This document shows positions 44,846 to 56,048 of a stretch of DNA of 64,000 bases, piece by piece. The position numbers and the translations under genes were made by a program. This DNA is from Neoceratodus forsteri (Eukaryota > Chordata > Ceratodontiformes > Ceratodontidae). Where the stretch lies: NCBI GenBank assembly GCA_016271365.2, contig JADMNL010000028.1, positions 58,794,001 through 58,858,000 on the forward strand, given 5' to 3'. Numbering within the stretch: position 1 is the stretch's first letter; each line of letters starts with the position of its first letter. Below the pieces are notes generated by a model. That model searched no databases. It was not told where the DNA came from and worked only from the letters and a program-made list of their open reading frames with translations.

Positions 44846-46080
44846 ACATGGACTTTTTTATTTTATTATTTTTTTTATTGTATTGTAGAGTATCAGTTTT
44901 ACAACCTTTGAGTCACAGACTCGTTTACAAAGGTACCTCGTCAATGGGGGGGGGGAGACAACAATAAAGTGAGGTTTAGGACAATGGAATGACGAAACAG
45001 GTTAGATACATAAAAAAGTAAAATATACACTTGGAGAGAGCAGACAGCTAGGCTGCGCTGGATTAAACTTGTGGGAGGTACTAAACATAGGTAAAAGCAA
45101 CAAGAGATTCAAATCGACAGCAAGTCACAGGTTAAGTAGGTAAGTAACATTGGCGAAACAATAAGTTACAGTATTCATAAGTAAGCCTGTCAGGCTAATA
45201 TGTAGGTATAAAACGACCGGTGGGCGAGGGGTTTGAAAGGGGGATAGCAGGGACCGGCATAGGGCAGGAAGGGACAGGCAAGAGGCAGCTACAGGCATTT
45301 ACAACAACGGCTGTCAATAATATGCTGGCGAAGGGCAATTTTGAAGCGGCCAATACCAGGGATCTTGGAGATAGTTTCGGGAAGGGAGTTGAAACAGGAC
45401 GGGGCTTGGTGATGGAAGGATCTTTGGCAGCGAGAGGTCCTTGCTCTGGGAACTATGAAAGTGGCCGTGGCGGCATACCGGGTTGGCAGTGACCTAGCAG
45501 CACGCTGCAAAGGTCCAGAGACCCCAGGAGGGCAGAGTCCTGACAAGGATTTTTTGGCCAGTAGGCAGGTTTGATAATTCAATCTTTCCTCAAGAGTGAG
45601 TATTTTAGTGGCAGAGTATAGTAAACAGGTGTGGGTTCTGCTGTGGGCACCGGTAAGGAGCCTACATGCTCTATTAATAGAGGTCTGAACTTTGGATAAG
45701 GCAGAGGCATCCAGCAGCAGCATAGACAGGGAGCCCATAGTCAGCCAGCGATAAAACCGATGAGGTGATGGCTAGTTTTAAGGCCGGTTCAGGGAGACAG
45801 TCTTTATGCCGATAGAGGAGACCGATCCTGGAGTTTATAGCAGATGACAGTGCGTTGAGGTGGGCATGGAAAGTAAGGCCGGAGTCGAAGGTGATGCCCA
45901 GGTACTTATAGGATGCAACCTGCTCCAGGAGGAGGGGCTTGCTGGTGGTGATGTGGAGGGGGAAGTTTCTGGCATTGTTTTGCCGATGGGAAAAGAGCAT
46001 GGACTTTGTTTTCTTTAGGTTCAGGTTATATGACTTGCACTGTGCATGTCCCTCTTTCGAATATTGCAGCAGAGCGCGTA
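44846..46080 (-). mobile_element. Nimb/Rex1-like LINE, ORF2 C-terminus and tail (minus)
   Basis: On the minus strand from about 46075: a LQYSKEGHAQCKSYNLNLKKTKSMLFSHRQ strand, then LEQVASYKYLGITFDSGLTFHAHLNAL, INSRIGLLYRHKDCLPEPALKLAITSSVLSLADYGLPVYAAA. After one frame change near 45715 come LSKVQTSINRACRLLTGAHSRTHTCLLY, LEERLNYQTCLLAKKS, VPRART, APSCFNSLPETISKI and FKIALRQHI. This is the same family as 24.0-25.26 kb, better preserved. The 3' tail on this strand is A/T-rich (44846-44880 on the plus strand is T-rich). Confidence 0.85.
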
Positions 46081-46292
46081 GCTGGGGTTGCACTAGGCGC
46101 AACCCCTTTGAATATCTGGGCCTTAATGTGTAGTCCATCTACAGCAAATATTGTCAAATGCATTTTGAGTAGTTGTATAAATGACTCTGTGGCTTTACAT
46201 CCTTTATCTAGTTTGAATTAAATCATACCACATCTTTTCTCTTGGTGTTTTTGTTATACATAGTCATGTAATTACTTTTTTTGCTATTGTAA

Positions 46293-46924
46293 TTAAAGGA
46301 AAACTACACCCTCATCTTGTAAATGTTAATTGTTTCTATACCCAAAGCCTAACTCTCTTCTTGTAGCTGGAGATGTATGCAATTGCTTTAGTTTGTTTTC
46401 ACACTTCCTACTAGGTCCTGTAACTATGCTGGTTGTTGAAATCTCATTGTCCCTGAGAGCGGTATTAGCATATAAGAACATGATGTGTAATCACCCTGTA
46501 GACTCCAAAGTATGTTTGTTTTCTTAATTAGACTCCAAAGAACCCAGTTGCAGGAAGGTGTGATATATCACATTTACCTTGTTAGCTTTGCAAAGTGTCT
46601 TGCGTTGTAATGTTGGGGTTTTCTCTTAACTACATTGAGTTTGTATTTCCACTTTCCAGAGAGCTTTTGCAGGGTTTTTGTTGCTTTAGCATATAGATAC
46701 ATGGTATAAATGGGTAATCTGACATGTTCTCACATCCTAATGCAGCTGTCATGGACAATGAGATTTCAACAACTATAAAATGGAGACCCCCACGTTAGTC
46801 ACACGGGGCTACCATGAATGGTGAAAACAAACCAAAGCAAACATGTATAGTTTTAACTGCTACATGAAGAGTTGTCTGACATGGAAATAAATTCACATGA
46901 TATGAGGGTGTAGTATTCCTTTAA
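46293..46924. mobile_element. T2/Kolobok-like MITE 2 with TTAA TSD
   Basis: TTAA at 46293-46296 and 46921-46924 flanks the element. The left terminus AGGAAAACTACACCCTCAT (46297-46315) and the reverse complement of the right terminus, AGGAATACTACACCCTCAT, differ at one of 19 positions. Deeper complementarity includes 'gttgttgaaatctcattgtcc' at 46432-46452 against 'ggacaatgagatttcaacaac' at 46753-46773, and 'gctttagtttgttttcac' against 'gtgaaaacaaaccaaagc'. TTAA plus AGGRR ends is the T2-type signature described from Xenopus. Length is 632 bp, with no coding capacity. Confidence 0.9.
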
Positions 46925-47399
46925 CGGGTAGCTGTTGCATTTTACTCTTTATGTTATGTTTCTGGGCTGGGATAAGCAGCATAATTAACAAAGGGATGGG
47001 ACGTTAAAGATTACCTTTAGATCTTGTTGCACAATAGAGTAACCCCAGAATAGATGGGTCTGGTCCACACTAGAGTTTTCTTGCACTTCTGGTGTTCAGA
47101 AAAGTCTGGATCTATATTTCTGAGACTGTCCTAAGGTATGGGGCCCAAGGTGATTTTGAATGTAGATGGCATGTGTTGCAGCCATATTTCCGTGGTAGGG
47201 GTAGTACCTACTTCTGAGTTCCGTCTGTAAAGATTATGTTCTGTTAAATCTGGTAAGCCCCTATTGAAATTTCCTATAAGATACTGTCATAGCTCCCTTT
47301 TCTGTGCCCCTGTAATAAGTTTGCATGAGTCCCATGCTACTGGGGAGCTTAGCAGGCTCTCTGTATTTCTAAGTGAAAAAGGTTCTTAAATTTCAGATA
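46925..47399. other. Unassigned sequence
   Basis: No gene or recognised repeat core. Confidence 0.3.
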
Positions 47400-47975
47400 C
47401 CCAACTGTAACTCTCTACAGTGCGATGTTAGTGGAGGGAACGCTTGCCCACTGTGCCTGGTGCAGAATGCAGCAGCCAGGTTGCGGATGGGCCTGTCTAG
47501 GTCTTGTCATGTGGCTGTGGTCCTGTGAGGTCTGCACTGGCTGCTGGTCAGGTGGAGGATCATCTTCAAGGTGGGCTTGTTCACCTATAAGGCCCTGTTC
47601 CTGACTACTTGTTGGACCTCCTTCTACCTGCTATCCTGGTACACTCCCTCTATTCCTCCAGCAGGGGCCTCCTAGCAGTTCCGAGGGCCAGGCTGAAGAC
47701 CTCTGGTGATCATGCAGTCGAGGTGGCCGGCCCAGCCCTCTGGAACTCCCTTTTACCATTTTACGGGAGGCCCCATTGGTGAAGGTATTTAAAGGGGCCT
47801 GAAGACTTACTTTTTTTTTTTTTTTTTTCAGTGTTCTCTGAGGATTATAGCTGATGATATGATTCTTATTATGTAATTGTTTATTTCTATGCTGTCTGCT
47901 TACCCTGTTTATTTTACTCTAAAGTGCCCAGATCCTCTGGGATTGGGTGCCATATAAATAAAATTTTACTTGCTT
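47400..47975 (+). mobile_element. L2-like LINE 3' fragment
   Basis: Translated pieces read LVQNAAARLRMGLSRSCHVAVV, then L-H-W-L-L-V-R-W-R-I-I-F-K-V, TYKAL, P-R-A-R-L-K and ALWNSLLP. This is the typical ORF2 C-terminus of L2/Maui-type LINEs (QNAAARLL...HWLPV..RI.FK...LTYKAL). The 3' end 'ttgggtgccatataaataaa' at 47942-47961 is the characteristic L2 tail. A T-run at 47810-47829 interrupts it. Frameshifts are present throughout. Confidence 0.8.
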
Positions 47976-48184
47976 GTTAGCTGAAGTAATTGTTTACGTG
48001 TAGAGGGTACCTGCCAAAATTACATAGCGGCTTTCCATGTCCAACACACTGAACCACCTGGGTAGGGAGGCCCTTGCAGCCTGATGTCATTTGTTTAATT
48101 GTTAAAATGGGTAGGCCACACTAGGCTGAGGGCCTGTTTTCAGGTGTGACTTGGGTACAAGAGAACAGTACATTAAAACATAAT
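47976..48184. other. Unassigned spacer
   Basis: Nothing recognised. Confidence 0.3.
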
Positions 48185-48400
48185 GAAGGTGGACACCACA
48201 CCTCATGCCACGCTGGTAACCCAGGTTCGAGAATGAGCCTGGGCCGCTGAGGGTCGGCAGGGGAGAAAGAGAATCGAGCAGCCAGAGGACAGCTCTCCTC
48301 TCTCGGGGGTCCAGGGTTCTGCATGGTTTCACAGTGGCCCCTGGTGGAGATCGGAGGTACTGTAACACCTAGGCTACTAGTAGAGGGATGCTGAGCCATG
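48185..48400 (+). mobile_element. tRNA-headed SINE, copy e
   Basis: Shows 'accacacctcatgccacgct', GGTAACCCAGGTTCGAGAAT (the best B-box-like GGTTCGA of all copies), GAGCCTGGGCCGCTGAGGGT, 'cggcaggggagaaagagaat', and the CAGTGGCCCCTGGTGGAGAT block near 48332 shared with copy f. The A-box end of the head is missing, so it is 5' truncated. The right limit is approximate. Confidence 0.75.
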
Positions 48401-48439
48401 GTAGACATCCTTGGCATCTTTGCACATCTGGGCTCTGGA

Positions 48440-48760
48440 TAGGAGGGGGAGTGGGCATGACTTCAGCAAAGCTTTTGATACTGTTCCACATAGAAGATTG
48501 ATTAATAAGCTGGGTAGGCTCGGGGGGGGGCAGACGGTCAACTGAGTGGCATACTGGTTGACGGGCAGAAAAGAGTGGTGGTAAACGCTATACAGTCGGA
48601 GATGCAAATCACAAGTGGGGTACCTCAGGGATCAGTCATGGGGCCAGTCCTCTTCAATATCTTAATCAGTGACATTGTAGATGGACTGGAGGGTAAGGTT
48701 TGTCTGTTTGCAGATGACACCAAGATCTGCAACTGGTTCTGTCCAAGGGATATTGGTGGC
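48440..48760 (+). mobile_element. CR1 fragment copy K
   Basis: A short internal CR1 RT piece. 'Gacttcagcaaagcttttga' (DFSKAFD) lies at 48459-48478, followed by TVPHRRLINKLGRLG in broken frame, then QGSVMGPVLFNILISDIVDGLEGKVCLFADDTKICN (motifs B and C, FADD intact) at 48627-48735. Both ends are truncated. Confidence 0.85.
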
Positions 48761-49960
48761 TGCTTCACTGCATTCATTCCAATTGCCATTTTTGAACCCC
48801 CCTATGGTTTATAACTGCATTGTTGCCTTGATTTCACCCACGCATCCTCAATCATGTAGTAGGTTTTCAAAAGTTCTGGGATAGTAGTGAAGGCCAGAAC
48901 ATGTTCAGTCCTCTAATGAATGTGAAGCAGCGCCCATAAAATTTGGTTATCCAGGTCTTGGGGTATGACACGGTCACTTCGAGCTTCTGATGTGCATTGT
49001 AGGCAGGCTTCACTGTGAAATTCTCTGGAAGGTCATGCTTTATTATGTTGTACCCTGTAAACACTGCCTCTCTGCTGGACTCCATATTGGTGCCGTTGGT
49101 CACACTTGGGCTCATTCCCTCTCTCTGCATCTGCCTGTGAGTTGATGCCATTGCCTCCTCTTCTTTTCTGAGGTAATTCACCTGGGGTCTTTACCTTTCA
49201 ATGGGAACAGCACTTTAGGAGGGACACCAGGGGTTTCTTTTTTTTTTGGTAATGTTTAATGTACACATTTCCAGCCTGGACTACCAAAAAAAGTCATGGT
49301 CAGTGGCAATGATAAAAGGAGGCCCAGTCTCAGAGCTACTGACATGAAGCAGTGGCCAGCCCGATCAGGGCAAATGGAGGAAATTCACAGTTGCACATCT
49401 AGGAATGTAGCCAGGCCATTTTTTTTTTTTATTTTATTTTAATAAATCGCTCAAACACAGTACATGTACATATCTCCTACTCATTGTATATTGTCATCCT
49501 CACACTCTTCTGTAACATACAGGGAGACCTTGAGAATGTTATGGCACCCACAGCATGGTTGGTGAGAGTTCCTCTCTTCAGAGAGAGACCTGGAGATGGC
49601 TATGGTACCCATGGGTTTGGTGAGTGTCCCCGTCTCCAGAGGGGGACACAAAAATCAGCTTGGCAGCTGCTGCTCTGTTAATGTGTCCCTTTTGTAAAGG
49701 GGGGACCAGGAGATGGGGACCCATGAGGAAGAAGTGGGGGGAGGAAATGTATATCTTCTTGCAACCTCACAGAACAGTGAGGAAAACAGACACCAGAATG
49801 CCTTGAATGTCCAAGATAGAGGCGCCCAATACTAGCCCCACCCTGGAAGAGGACTTCAGTCTTGCCTACAGCTTGTTCTATAGAGTTGGAGTTGAGATAT
49901 GCCTTTGTTTTTTTTTTTTTTTATTTATTTTTTCCTTATTTCTTTATTGCTCCTGATACT
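48761..49960. other. Mostly unassigned; unknown minus-strand frame and ~60-bp degenerate tandem
   Basis: A minus-strand frame at 48867-49181 (104 residues, with a YNIIKHDLPENFTVKPAYNAHQKLEV stretch) has natural-looking composition, but I do not recognise it. From 49521 to about 49735 an 'agggagacctggagatgg...tatggtaccca' unit recurs about every 60 bases with much change. T-runs lie at 49241-49249, 49421-49430 and 49909-49921. Confidence 0.35.
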
Positions 49961-50515
49961 GGAAACATAGAATGTTTTTATCATGTCCCTCCTTTCCTCT
50001 AGGGTATACACATTAAGCTCCTTTTTATTTACTTATTTATTTAAGGCTTTGGTAACTGGGTTAGGCCCACTAGGCACAAGTGCCTGTTTTTTCAGGGGTG
50101 ACCTGGGAGTACTGGGTAGTTAAGTGACTTGCTCAGAGTCGCACAGTATGCAAGTGGAGGTTGAGAATCAAACCAAGGTCTGGTCTGCTAGATGTGCCAA
50201 GCTTGTTCACGGCTCATTACTCTAACCTCTAGGCTATACTGCCAGCCCTGTAGTCTTCTTCATATGGCTTTTGGTGCAGACCCTGCACCATTTTAGTTGC
50301 CCTCCTCTGGACTGCCTCCTTGAGATGAGGGCTCCAGAACTGCACACAGTACTCCAGATGAGGTCTCACTAACTGTCTGTACAGAGGGATAGCAACTTCC
50401 TGTTTTCTACTAGTGGTGCCTTTCCCTAGGCATCCCAGTATCCCCCCAGCCCTCCTTACTTCCTTCTCACATTGCTTGCCTACCTTTAGGTCATCTGATC
50501 CAACACCATGCGCAT
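49961..50515 (-). mobile_element. CR1 fragment copy L, split by a MIR-like SINE
   Basis: Minus-strand translation of 50515-50260 gives [81 protein letters not shown]. The chain resumes at about 50025-49965 with KELNVYTLEERRDM. The gap between is filled by a SINE. It is a RLKELNMYSLEE-lineage CR1 and is truncated at both ends. Confidence 0.85.
50026..50248 (-). mobile_element. MIR/CORE-SINE-like element inside CR1 copy L
   Basis: The plus-strand reading shows 'ggcccactaggcacaagtgc', then 'gttaagtgacttgctcagag', 'tcgcacagtatgcaagtgga', 'aaccaaggtctggtctgct', and 'ctctaacctctaggctatac'. The order and spacing are those of the MIR core and 3' half (TTAAGTAACTTGCCC...CACACAG...AACCCAGG...CTCTTAACC..TACGCTATACTGCC). 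A TTTA-rich tract (50024-50043) at one end is a likely tail. MIR itself is mammal-defined, so the proper name is uncertain. The orientation is assigned from the T-rich end. Confidence 0.7.
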
Positions 50516-50639
50516 CCTTTTTGAATATCTGGGCCCATATGTACACATACATAAACATGCAATTTTGTGTGATACTGGTGTAGTATTAGTGTAAACTGGT
50601 ACACTACTGGCTGAAAAACCTCATGCCTGTATTACTTGG

Positions 50640-53045
50640 GAGACTTTAATGGAAGCTCATGTAAGCCAGGCATTTCTGATTTACTCCAGAGAGTACAAGT
50701 GTCAGGACCAGCTGTGACTGCTGGGTGTGGGTGACATTGTATGATTCACCCCACTCCTGTGGGAGGGTAAACATAGGCCATGTAGAGTCCCCAACATGCA
50801 AAGTAGTAGTCCAGCCTGTTCAGTATGGTGTGTGAAAGCCTGTCAAGCTGGGCGAGACCTGTCAGAGTAAAATTTATCCTATTCCAGGAACCTTGGGACT
50901 GTGCCATTTGCAGAGAAATGCCCTCTTTGCTTGGAGTGTCAACATGACCAGCCATCTGAAAGCAGGTTGCTTGAGGGTAATGGAATCTGGCTTGATGCCC
51001 AGTAGCAAAAGAGTAGGAGAGTGTGGGATGGTGACATGTAAGACTGATTTGCCAAGTTGGCACACCTGAGACCATAATATTTTAAGCATGGGGCATGACC
51101 ATAAAATATGAACGAGGATGCCTCCCGTCACCTGGCATTTCTAGCACCTATCATTATCAAGAACCGCTGCAGCATGGAGCACAGAGAGGGTCCTGTACCA
51201 TGAGTGCAGCACTTTATTCTGGTTTAGCCTGTTTCTCGTGTCCCTTAATAGTACATGTGTGTTATGCCATGCCTGTGCCCACTGAACATATGATATCTCT
51301 ACACCCAGACATTTCTCCCATTTCCCTTTGGATTCTACTGACTGGCTAGGCCTAGTGTCTCTAAGCTGGGCATATATTTTGCCAGCCAGGCCTTTACGAG
51401 TGTGAAGCCAGTTTTCCCCTGGTCCTGAGCTAGTTCTGGGAGGAGATGCATGACTACCTCCCTTAGCTGGAGAAACATCCAGTGGTCCTTATAGGAAAGT
51501 TCCCAGGTCTGCGGAAGTGACTGAAATGTTACCACCTTACCTGAGTCATGGTCTGTGATATCTTTTGAATAGGATACCTTTGGTGAACCACTACAGCCAG
51601 TGCAGCAGTTTCCTGACTATTCAGATTTTGGGGTTATTCCATGAGGTTGAGGTGAAACTGGGATTGGGTTTGCATGGATTTTGCAGTGCACAGCTAGCCA
51701 GTTTGGGGTAGCTGGGGTTATTGTCGGATGCTGTGGGTTGGGTTTACATGTAGGTATATACAGTAGGGAAGCAGCTGTGTTCACCTCCTTGGTATTCAAC
51801 TCCATGTGTACCCACTGCAGGGATTGGTCAGTGCAAGGGTTGAACCATTGTTTTGTCTGTGAGGCATGGAAGGCAAGTTCGTATCCCTCCATCCATGGTA
51901 AATTCCACCCTCCCTGTGTCCAGTGCACCCGGAGTTTATTATGGCTGAATCTTGGCTTCTTGCCCTCCCACAGGAAGTCTCCCAAATGTTTATCGATATT
52001 TTGGTACCAAGTTTGAGGGAGGTGGAGGGGGATATGGGTTAGTAGATAGAAAATCTTAACTGCCGTCACCATTTTATAGCTGTAATTTTCCTGGCCAGGG
52101 TGAGGTTCAGTAGCCTCCACCTATCAAATCCTGTCTTACAGGAGCAGAGGAGGGGCTGTAGGTTTAAGTTCCACGTCTTCCCTAATTGCGATGTTATGTT
52201 GATACCTAAGTAGATCCGGCCCTGCTTAGCTCATAACAGTCTTTAGTTGGCAGCTAAACCTGATTGGCATAGCTGGTTCAAGTTTTAGTCCAGAGATTCC
52301 TGTGAAGAAGTTCAGGAGTGGCAAGAGAGGGGGGGAAGGGCTGCTTGCACATCCACTAAGGGGATGAGCAGATCATCCACATACATAAGTGTGGTGTGCT
52401 GCCTTCCACCATTATCTATACCCGTTACCTGAAGGTGTTGTATGGCTGCCATGAGTGGTTCCACAGCCAGCATGAAAAGAAATGGGGACGGGGGCAGCCC
52501 TGGCACATGCCCCTCTCTAGTGAGAAGACTGCGGAAGTTATACAGTTTGTGGATACTTTGGCAGAGGGTGCCTGGTAAATGGCTCTAACCCAGGTCCTGA
52601 ATCTGTCCCCAAAGCCCAGGTGGGATAGTACCATTTGCAGATAATCCCATTCAAGGGAGTCAAATACCTTCTCAAAGTCTACTGCAAGTGGGGCAGAAGG
52701 GGTTTGAAGTCCACTTGCAGTGTGGAGAAGGTTAAACCGTGCCGTAATATGATCTGTGCTATTTCTGCCAGGGATGAAACCCACCTGAGTGTATTAAAAT
52801 AGCGGGGGACTTAGTCTTCTAGCCAGGGTCTTGGCTTACACCTTACTGTCGGTGTTGATCAGCTAAATTGGACGGTAGTTGGAGGCCAGGGTGGAGTCCT
52901 TTCCTTTTTTTTTTTTTTTGATTTATGGCTCCCCTTAAGGAGGGGGTGCAGAGAACTAGAGATTTCAGCTTCTGCATACACCTGTGTATGGAGGGGAACA
53001 ATCTGGTGTCTCAACAGCCTGCAGGAATTTGACTGGAAAGCCATT
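50640..53045 (-). mobile_element. L1/Tx1-type LINE (copy b), ORF2: RT to C-terminus
   Basis: Reading the minus strand from 53045: GGNGFPVKFLQA (after the APGPDGFP motif), VGFIPGRNSTDHITARFNLLH, LAVDFEKVFDSLEWDYL (motif A), GMCQGCP (motif B), FMLAVEPLMAAIQ, then TLMYVDDLLIPL (motif C, YVDD intact). Next come VTAVKIFYLLTHIPLHLPQTWYQNIDKHLGDFLWEGKKPRFSHNKL and the C-terminal GGILVHILWSCPMLKILWSQVCQ (zinc-knuckle/C-terminal region). Several stops and shifts are present. The 5' half of ORF2 continues at 57.55 kb beyond an inserted CR1. Confidence 0.88.
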
Positions 53046-56000
53046 ACCCCCAGGGGCTGTAAACATAGAAACATAGAATTTGATGGCAGATAAGGACCAC
53101 TTGGCCCACCCAGTCTGCCCATTTGCCTACCTACTGGGTAAGCTGCAGATCCTAGTTAACCAGCAGCCTACTTCTTCCTACCCCCACCCCCTAGAATTGC
53201 CTTATGACTGTCCCATGCATGCTTGAATTCCACCACTGTTTTTGACTCCACAACCTCCGGAGGAAGGCTGTTCCATGCATCCACAACCTTCTCTGTGGAA
53301 AAAATACTTCCATAAATTACCTCTGAGCTGCCCCCACCCTCTATCTTCAAATTGTGCCCTGTTCTTGCACACCTCTTTTTTGAAAGATGCTACCCTCTTG
53401 GACTTTGTTGATTCCCTTGAGGTACTTGAACGTTTCTATCATGTCCCCCCTCTCCCTCCTTTCCTCGAGGCTATACATATTGAGCTCCTTAAGCCTCTCT
53501 TCATATGTCTTCCAGTGTAGACCCTGCATCATTTTAGTTGCCCTCCTCTGGACAACTTCCATCCTGTCTTTGTCTTTGTGGAGATTGGGTCTCCAGAACT
53601 GCACACAGTACTCCAGATGGGGTCTCACCAGCTGTCTGTACAGAGAGATAACTTCTTGTTTTCTACTGGTGATGCCTCTCCCTATGCATCCCAGTATCCC
53701 CCCATCCTCCTTGCTGCCCTCTCACATTGCTTGCCCACCTTTAGGTCATCTGATATGACTACCCCAGGTCCCTTTCCATTTTTGTTGTTGTTAGTATCTC
53801 ACCCCCATTGTGTACTCTTCCCTGGGTTTTGTTTCCCAGGTGCATTACCTTGCACTTCTTAGCATTGAATCTAAGCTGCCATACATTTGACCATTCCTCT
53901 AACCTTGCCAAGTCCCTTCTCATCCTTTCCACCCCACCTGTGCATCAACTCTGTTGCAGATATTCTTGTTATCTGCAAAGAGACATATTTTTCCTTCCAG
54001 TCCTTCTGCAATGTCGCTTATAAAGACATTGAAGAGGACTGTCCTAATCGAACCCCAGTGTACCCCACTAGTAACCCTCCTTTCTTCTGAGTGGACTCCA
54101 TTTACTATTACTCTCTGTGTCCTATTCTCCAGCCAATTCTTTACCCAGGCTGTCATCTTGGGACCCACTCCCAGGCTGGCTAACTTGTATATTAATCTTT
54201 GTGTGGACTGTGTCAAATGCCTTGCTAAAGTCTAGGTAGGCCATGTCCACAGCCCTCCCTGATCTACTACTTTGGTCACCCAGTCAAAGAAATCTATCAG
54301 ATTTGTCTGGCATGACCTTCCGCTGTGAATCCATGCTGCCTAGGATCCTGTGCCCTCTGGCCTCTAGATACTCCACAATTCTTTCTTTCAGAAGTGATTC
54401 CATCATTTTCCCTATCACTGAGGTTAAACTAACAGGTCTGTGTTTCCTGCTTCTTCCTTGCTCCCACTTTTGTGAAGGGGAATCACATCTGCCCTCTTCC
54501 AGTCCTCGGGTGCCACCCCATCCTCCCATGATTTGTTAAAAAGGGTAGTCAATGGTGTCACTAGTTCTACCCTTAGCTCTTTTTTAGAATTCTGGGATGA
54601 ATCCCATCAGGCCCCATTGCTTTGTCCACCTTCAGTTTTAAGAGTTCTTTCAGAATCCTTTCTTCTGTAAATGGACTGGTAACTTCTGTATCCAGAGTGT
54701 TTCTACTGTTTGTTTTATGTACCTCCCCCTCTTCATTTGTAAATACTGAGCAAAAATATTTGTTTAGTATCTGCCTTTTCACAGTCTCCTCTGCCCACCC
54801 TCCCTCCCTTTTTAAGCCTCACTGGCCCTCCTTGGTCTTCCTTCACTTCCTGATGTACCTATAAAAGGTTTTATCCCCCTTCTTAACTGAGTTGGCTATC
54901 TTTTCCTCAGTTTGGGCCTTTGCTGTTCTGACTGCCTTCCCAGCCTCCTTTTGCTTTAACTGATACAGTTCTCTGTCCTACTCCTTCTGCGATTCCTTGT
55001 ACTTCCTGAATGCTTTCTTTTTCTCTTGAACCTTCATTGCCACTTCCTTTGTGAACCATAGTGGTTTCTTACATCGTTTTGTTTTATTTGCTTCACACAA
55101 AGGCTTGCTACCTCTGTGATGGCAGTTTTTTTATTCCCCATTGTTCTTCCACCCCTCCTTCCTGCCCATTTGCTAGTGCATTCCTTAGGCACTCACCCAT
55201 TTTGGCAAAGTCAGCCCTCCTAAAGTCCAGTACTTTTGTCTTTGTATGGCTTGACTCTATTGCTGTGTTTATTGTGAACCATACTGTTCAATGGTCGCTA
55301 GTTCCCAGATGGCTATCCACTTCTACATCTGTGATCCTCTCTCCATCTCCAGTTGAGAGAGTCAAGTCTAATATTGCTCTCCCTCTCAAGTGGGCTCCAG
55401 TACTAGTTGTCTAAGGCATGCCCCCTGTGGGGCATCTAGAATAACGGCACTCTTCGAAGTGGCAGCTGCAACTGCACTCCTGTTAACATCTGGCATATTC
55501 AGATCACCCATCAGCAATATCTCCCCCTTTTCTGCCATTCTAAGTATACTTTCTATCATTTCCTTGTCCATTTCCTCCCCCTGAGAAGGGGGTCAGTATA
55601 CAACCCCTGTGTGGATTGTGGTGCCATTGCTTGTCTCCAAATTTACCCACAGTGCTTTTTCTCCTCCCTGTTTACCCTTTTGTTCTGTTGCTTTTATTCC
55701 TTCCCTTATGTAAAGAACTACTCCTTCTCCTCTTTTACCCTCCCTATCCCTCCTGTACATAGTGTATCCTGGTATGTTTATGTCCCAGTCATGGTTTTGG
55801 TGTGTATCATGTTTCTGTGACTGCCACAATATCCAGTTGTTCCTCCTCCATCAAGGCCACTAATTCAGGAAGCTTGTTACCCAGACTATGGGCATTGGTA
55901 CTCATTGCTCTCCATTTTTTGATGGCTTTACCTTCTGTTTCAGCATCCCCCACTGACCGTTCTACCTCAGTCTTTTTCTCATTTAGTACCCTGTTTTGTA

Positions 56001-56048
56001 GGGAGAGGCTGGGATTTTCCTGCTGCTTATCAGTGCCTCCCCCTTTGA

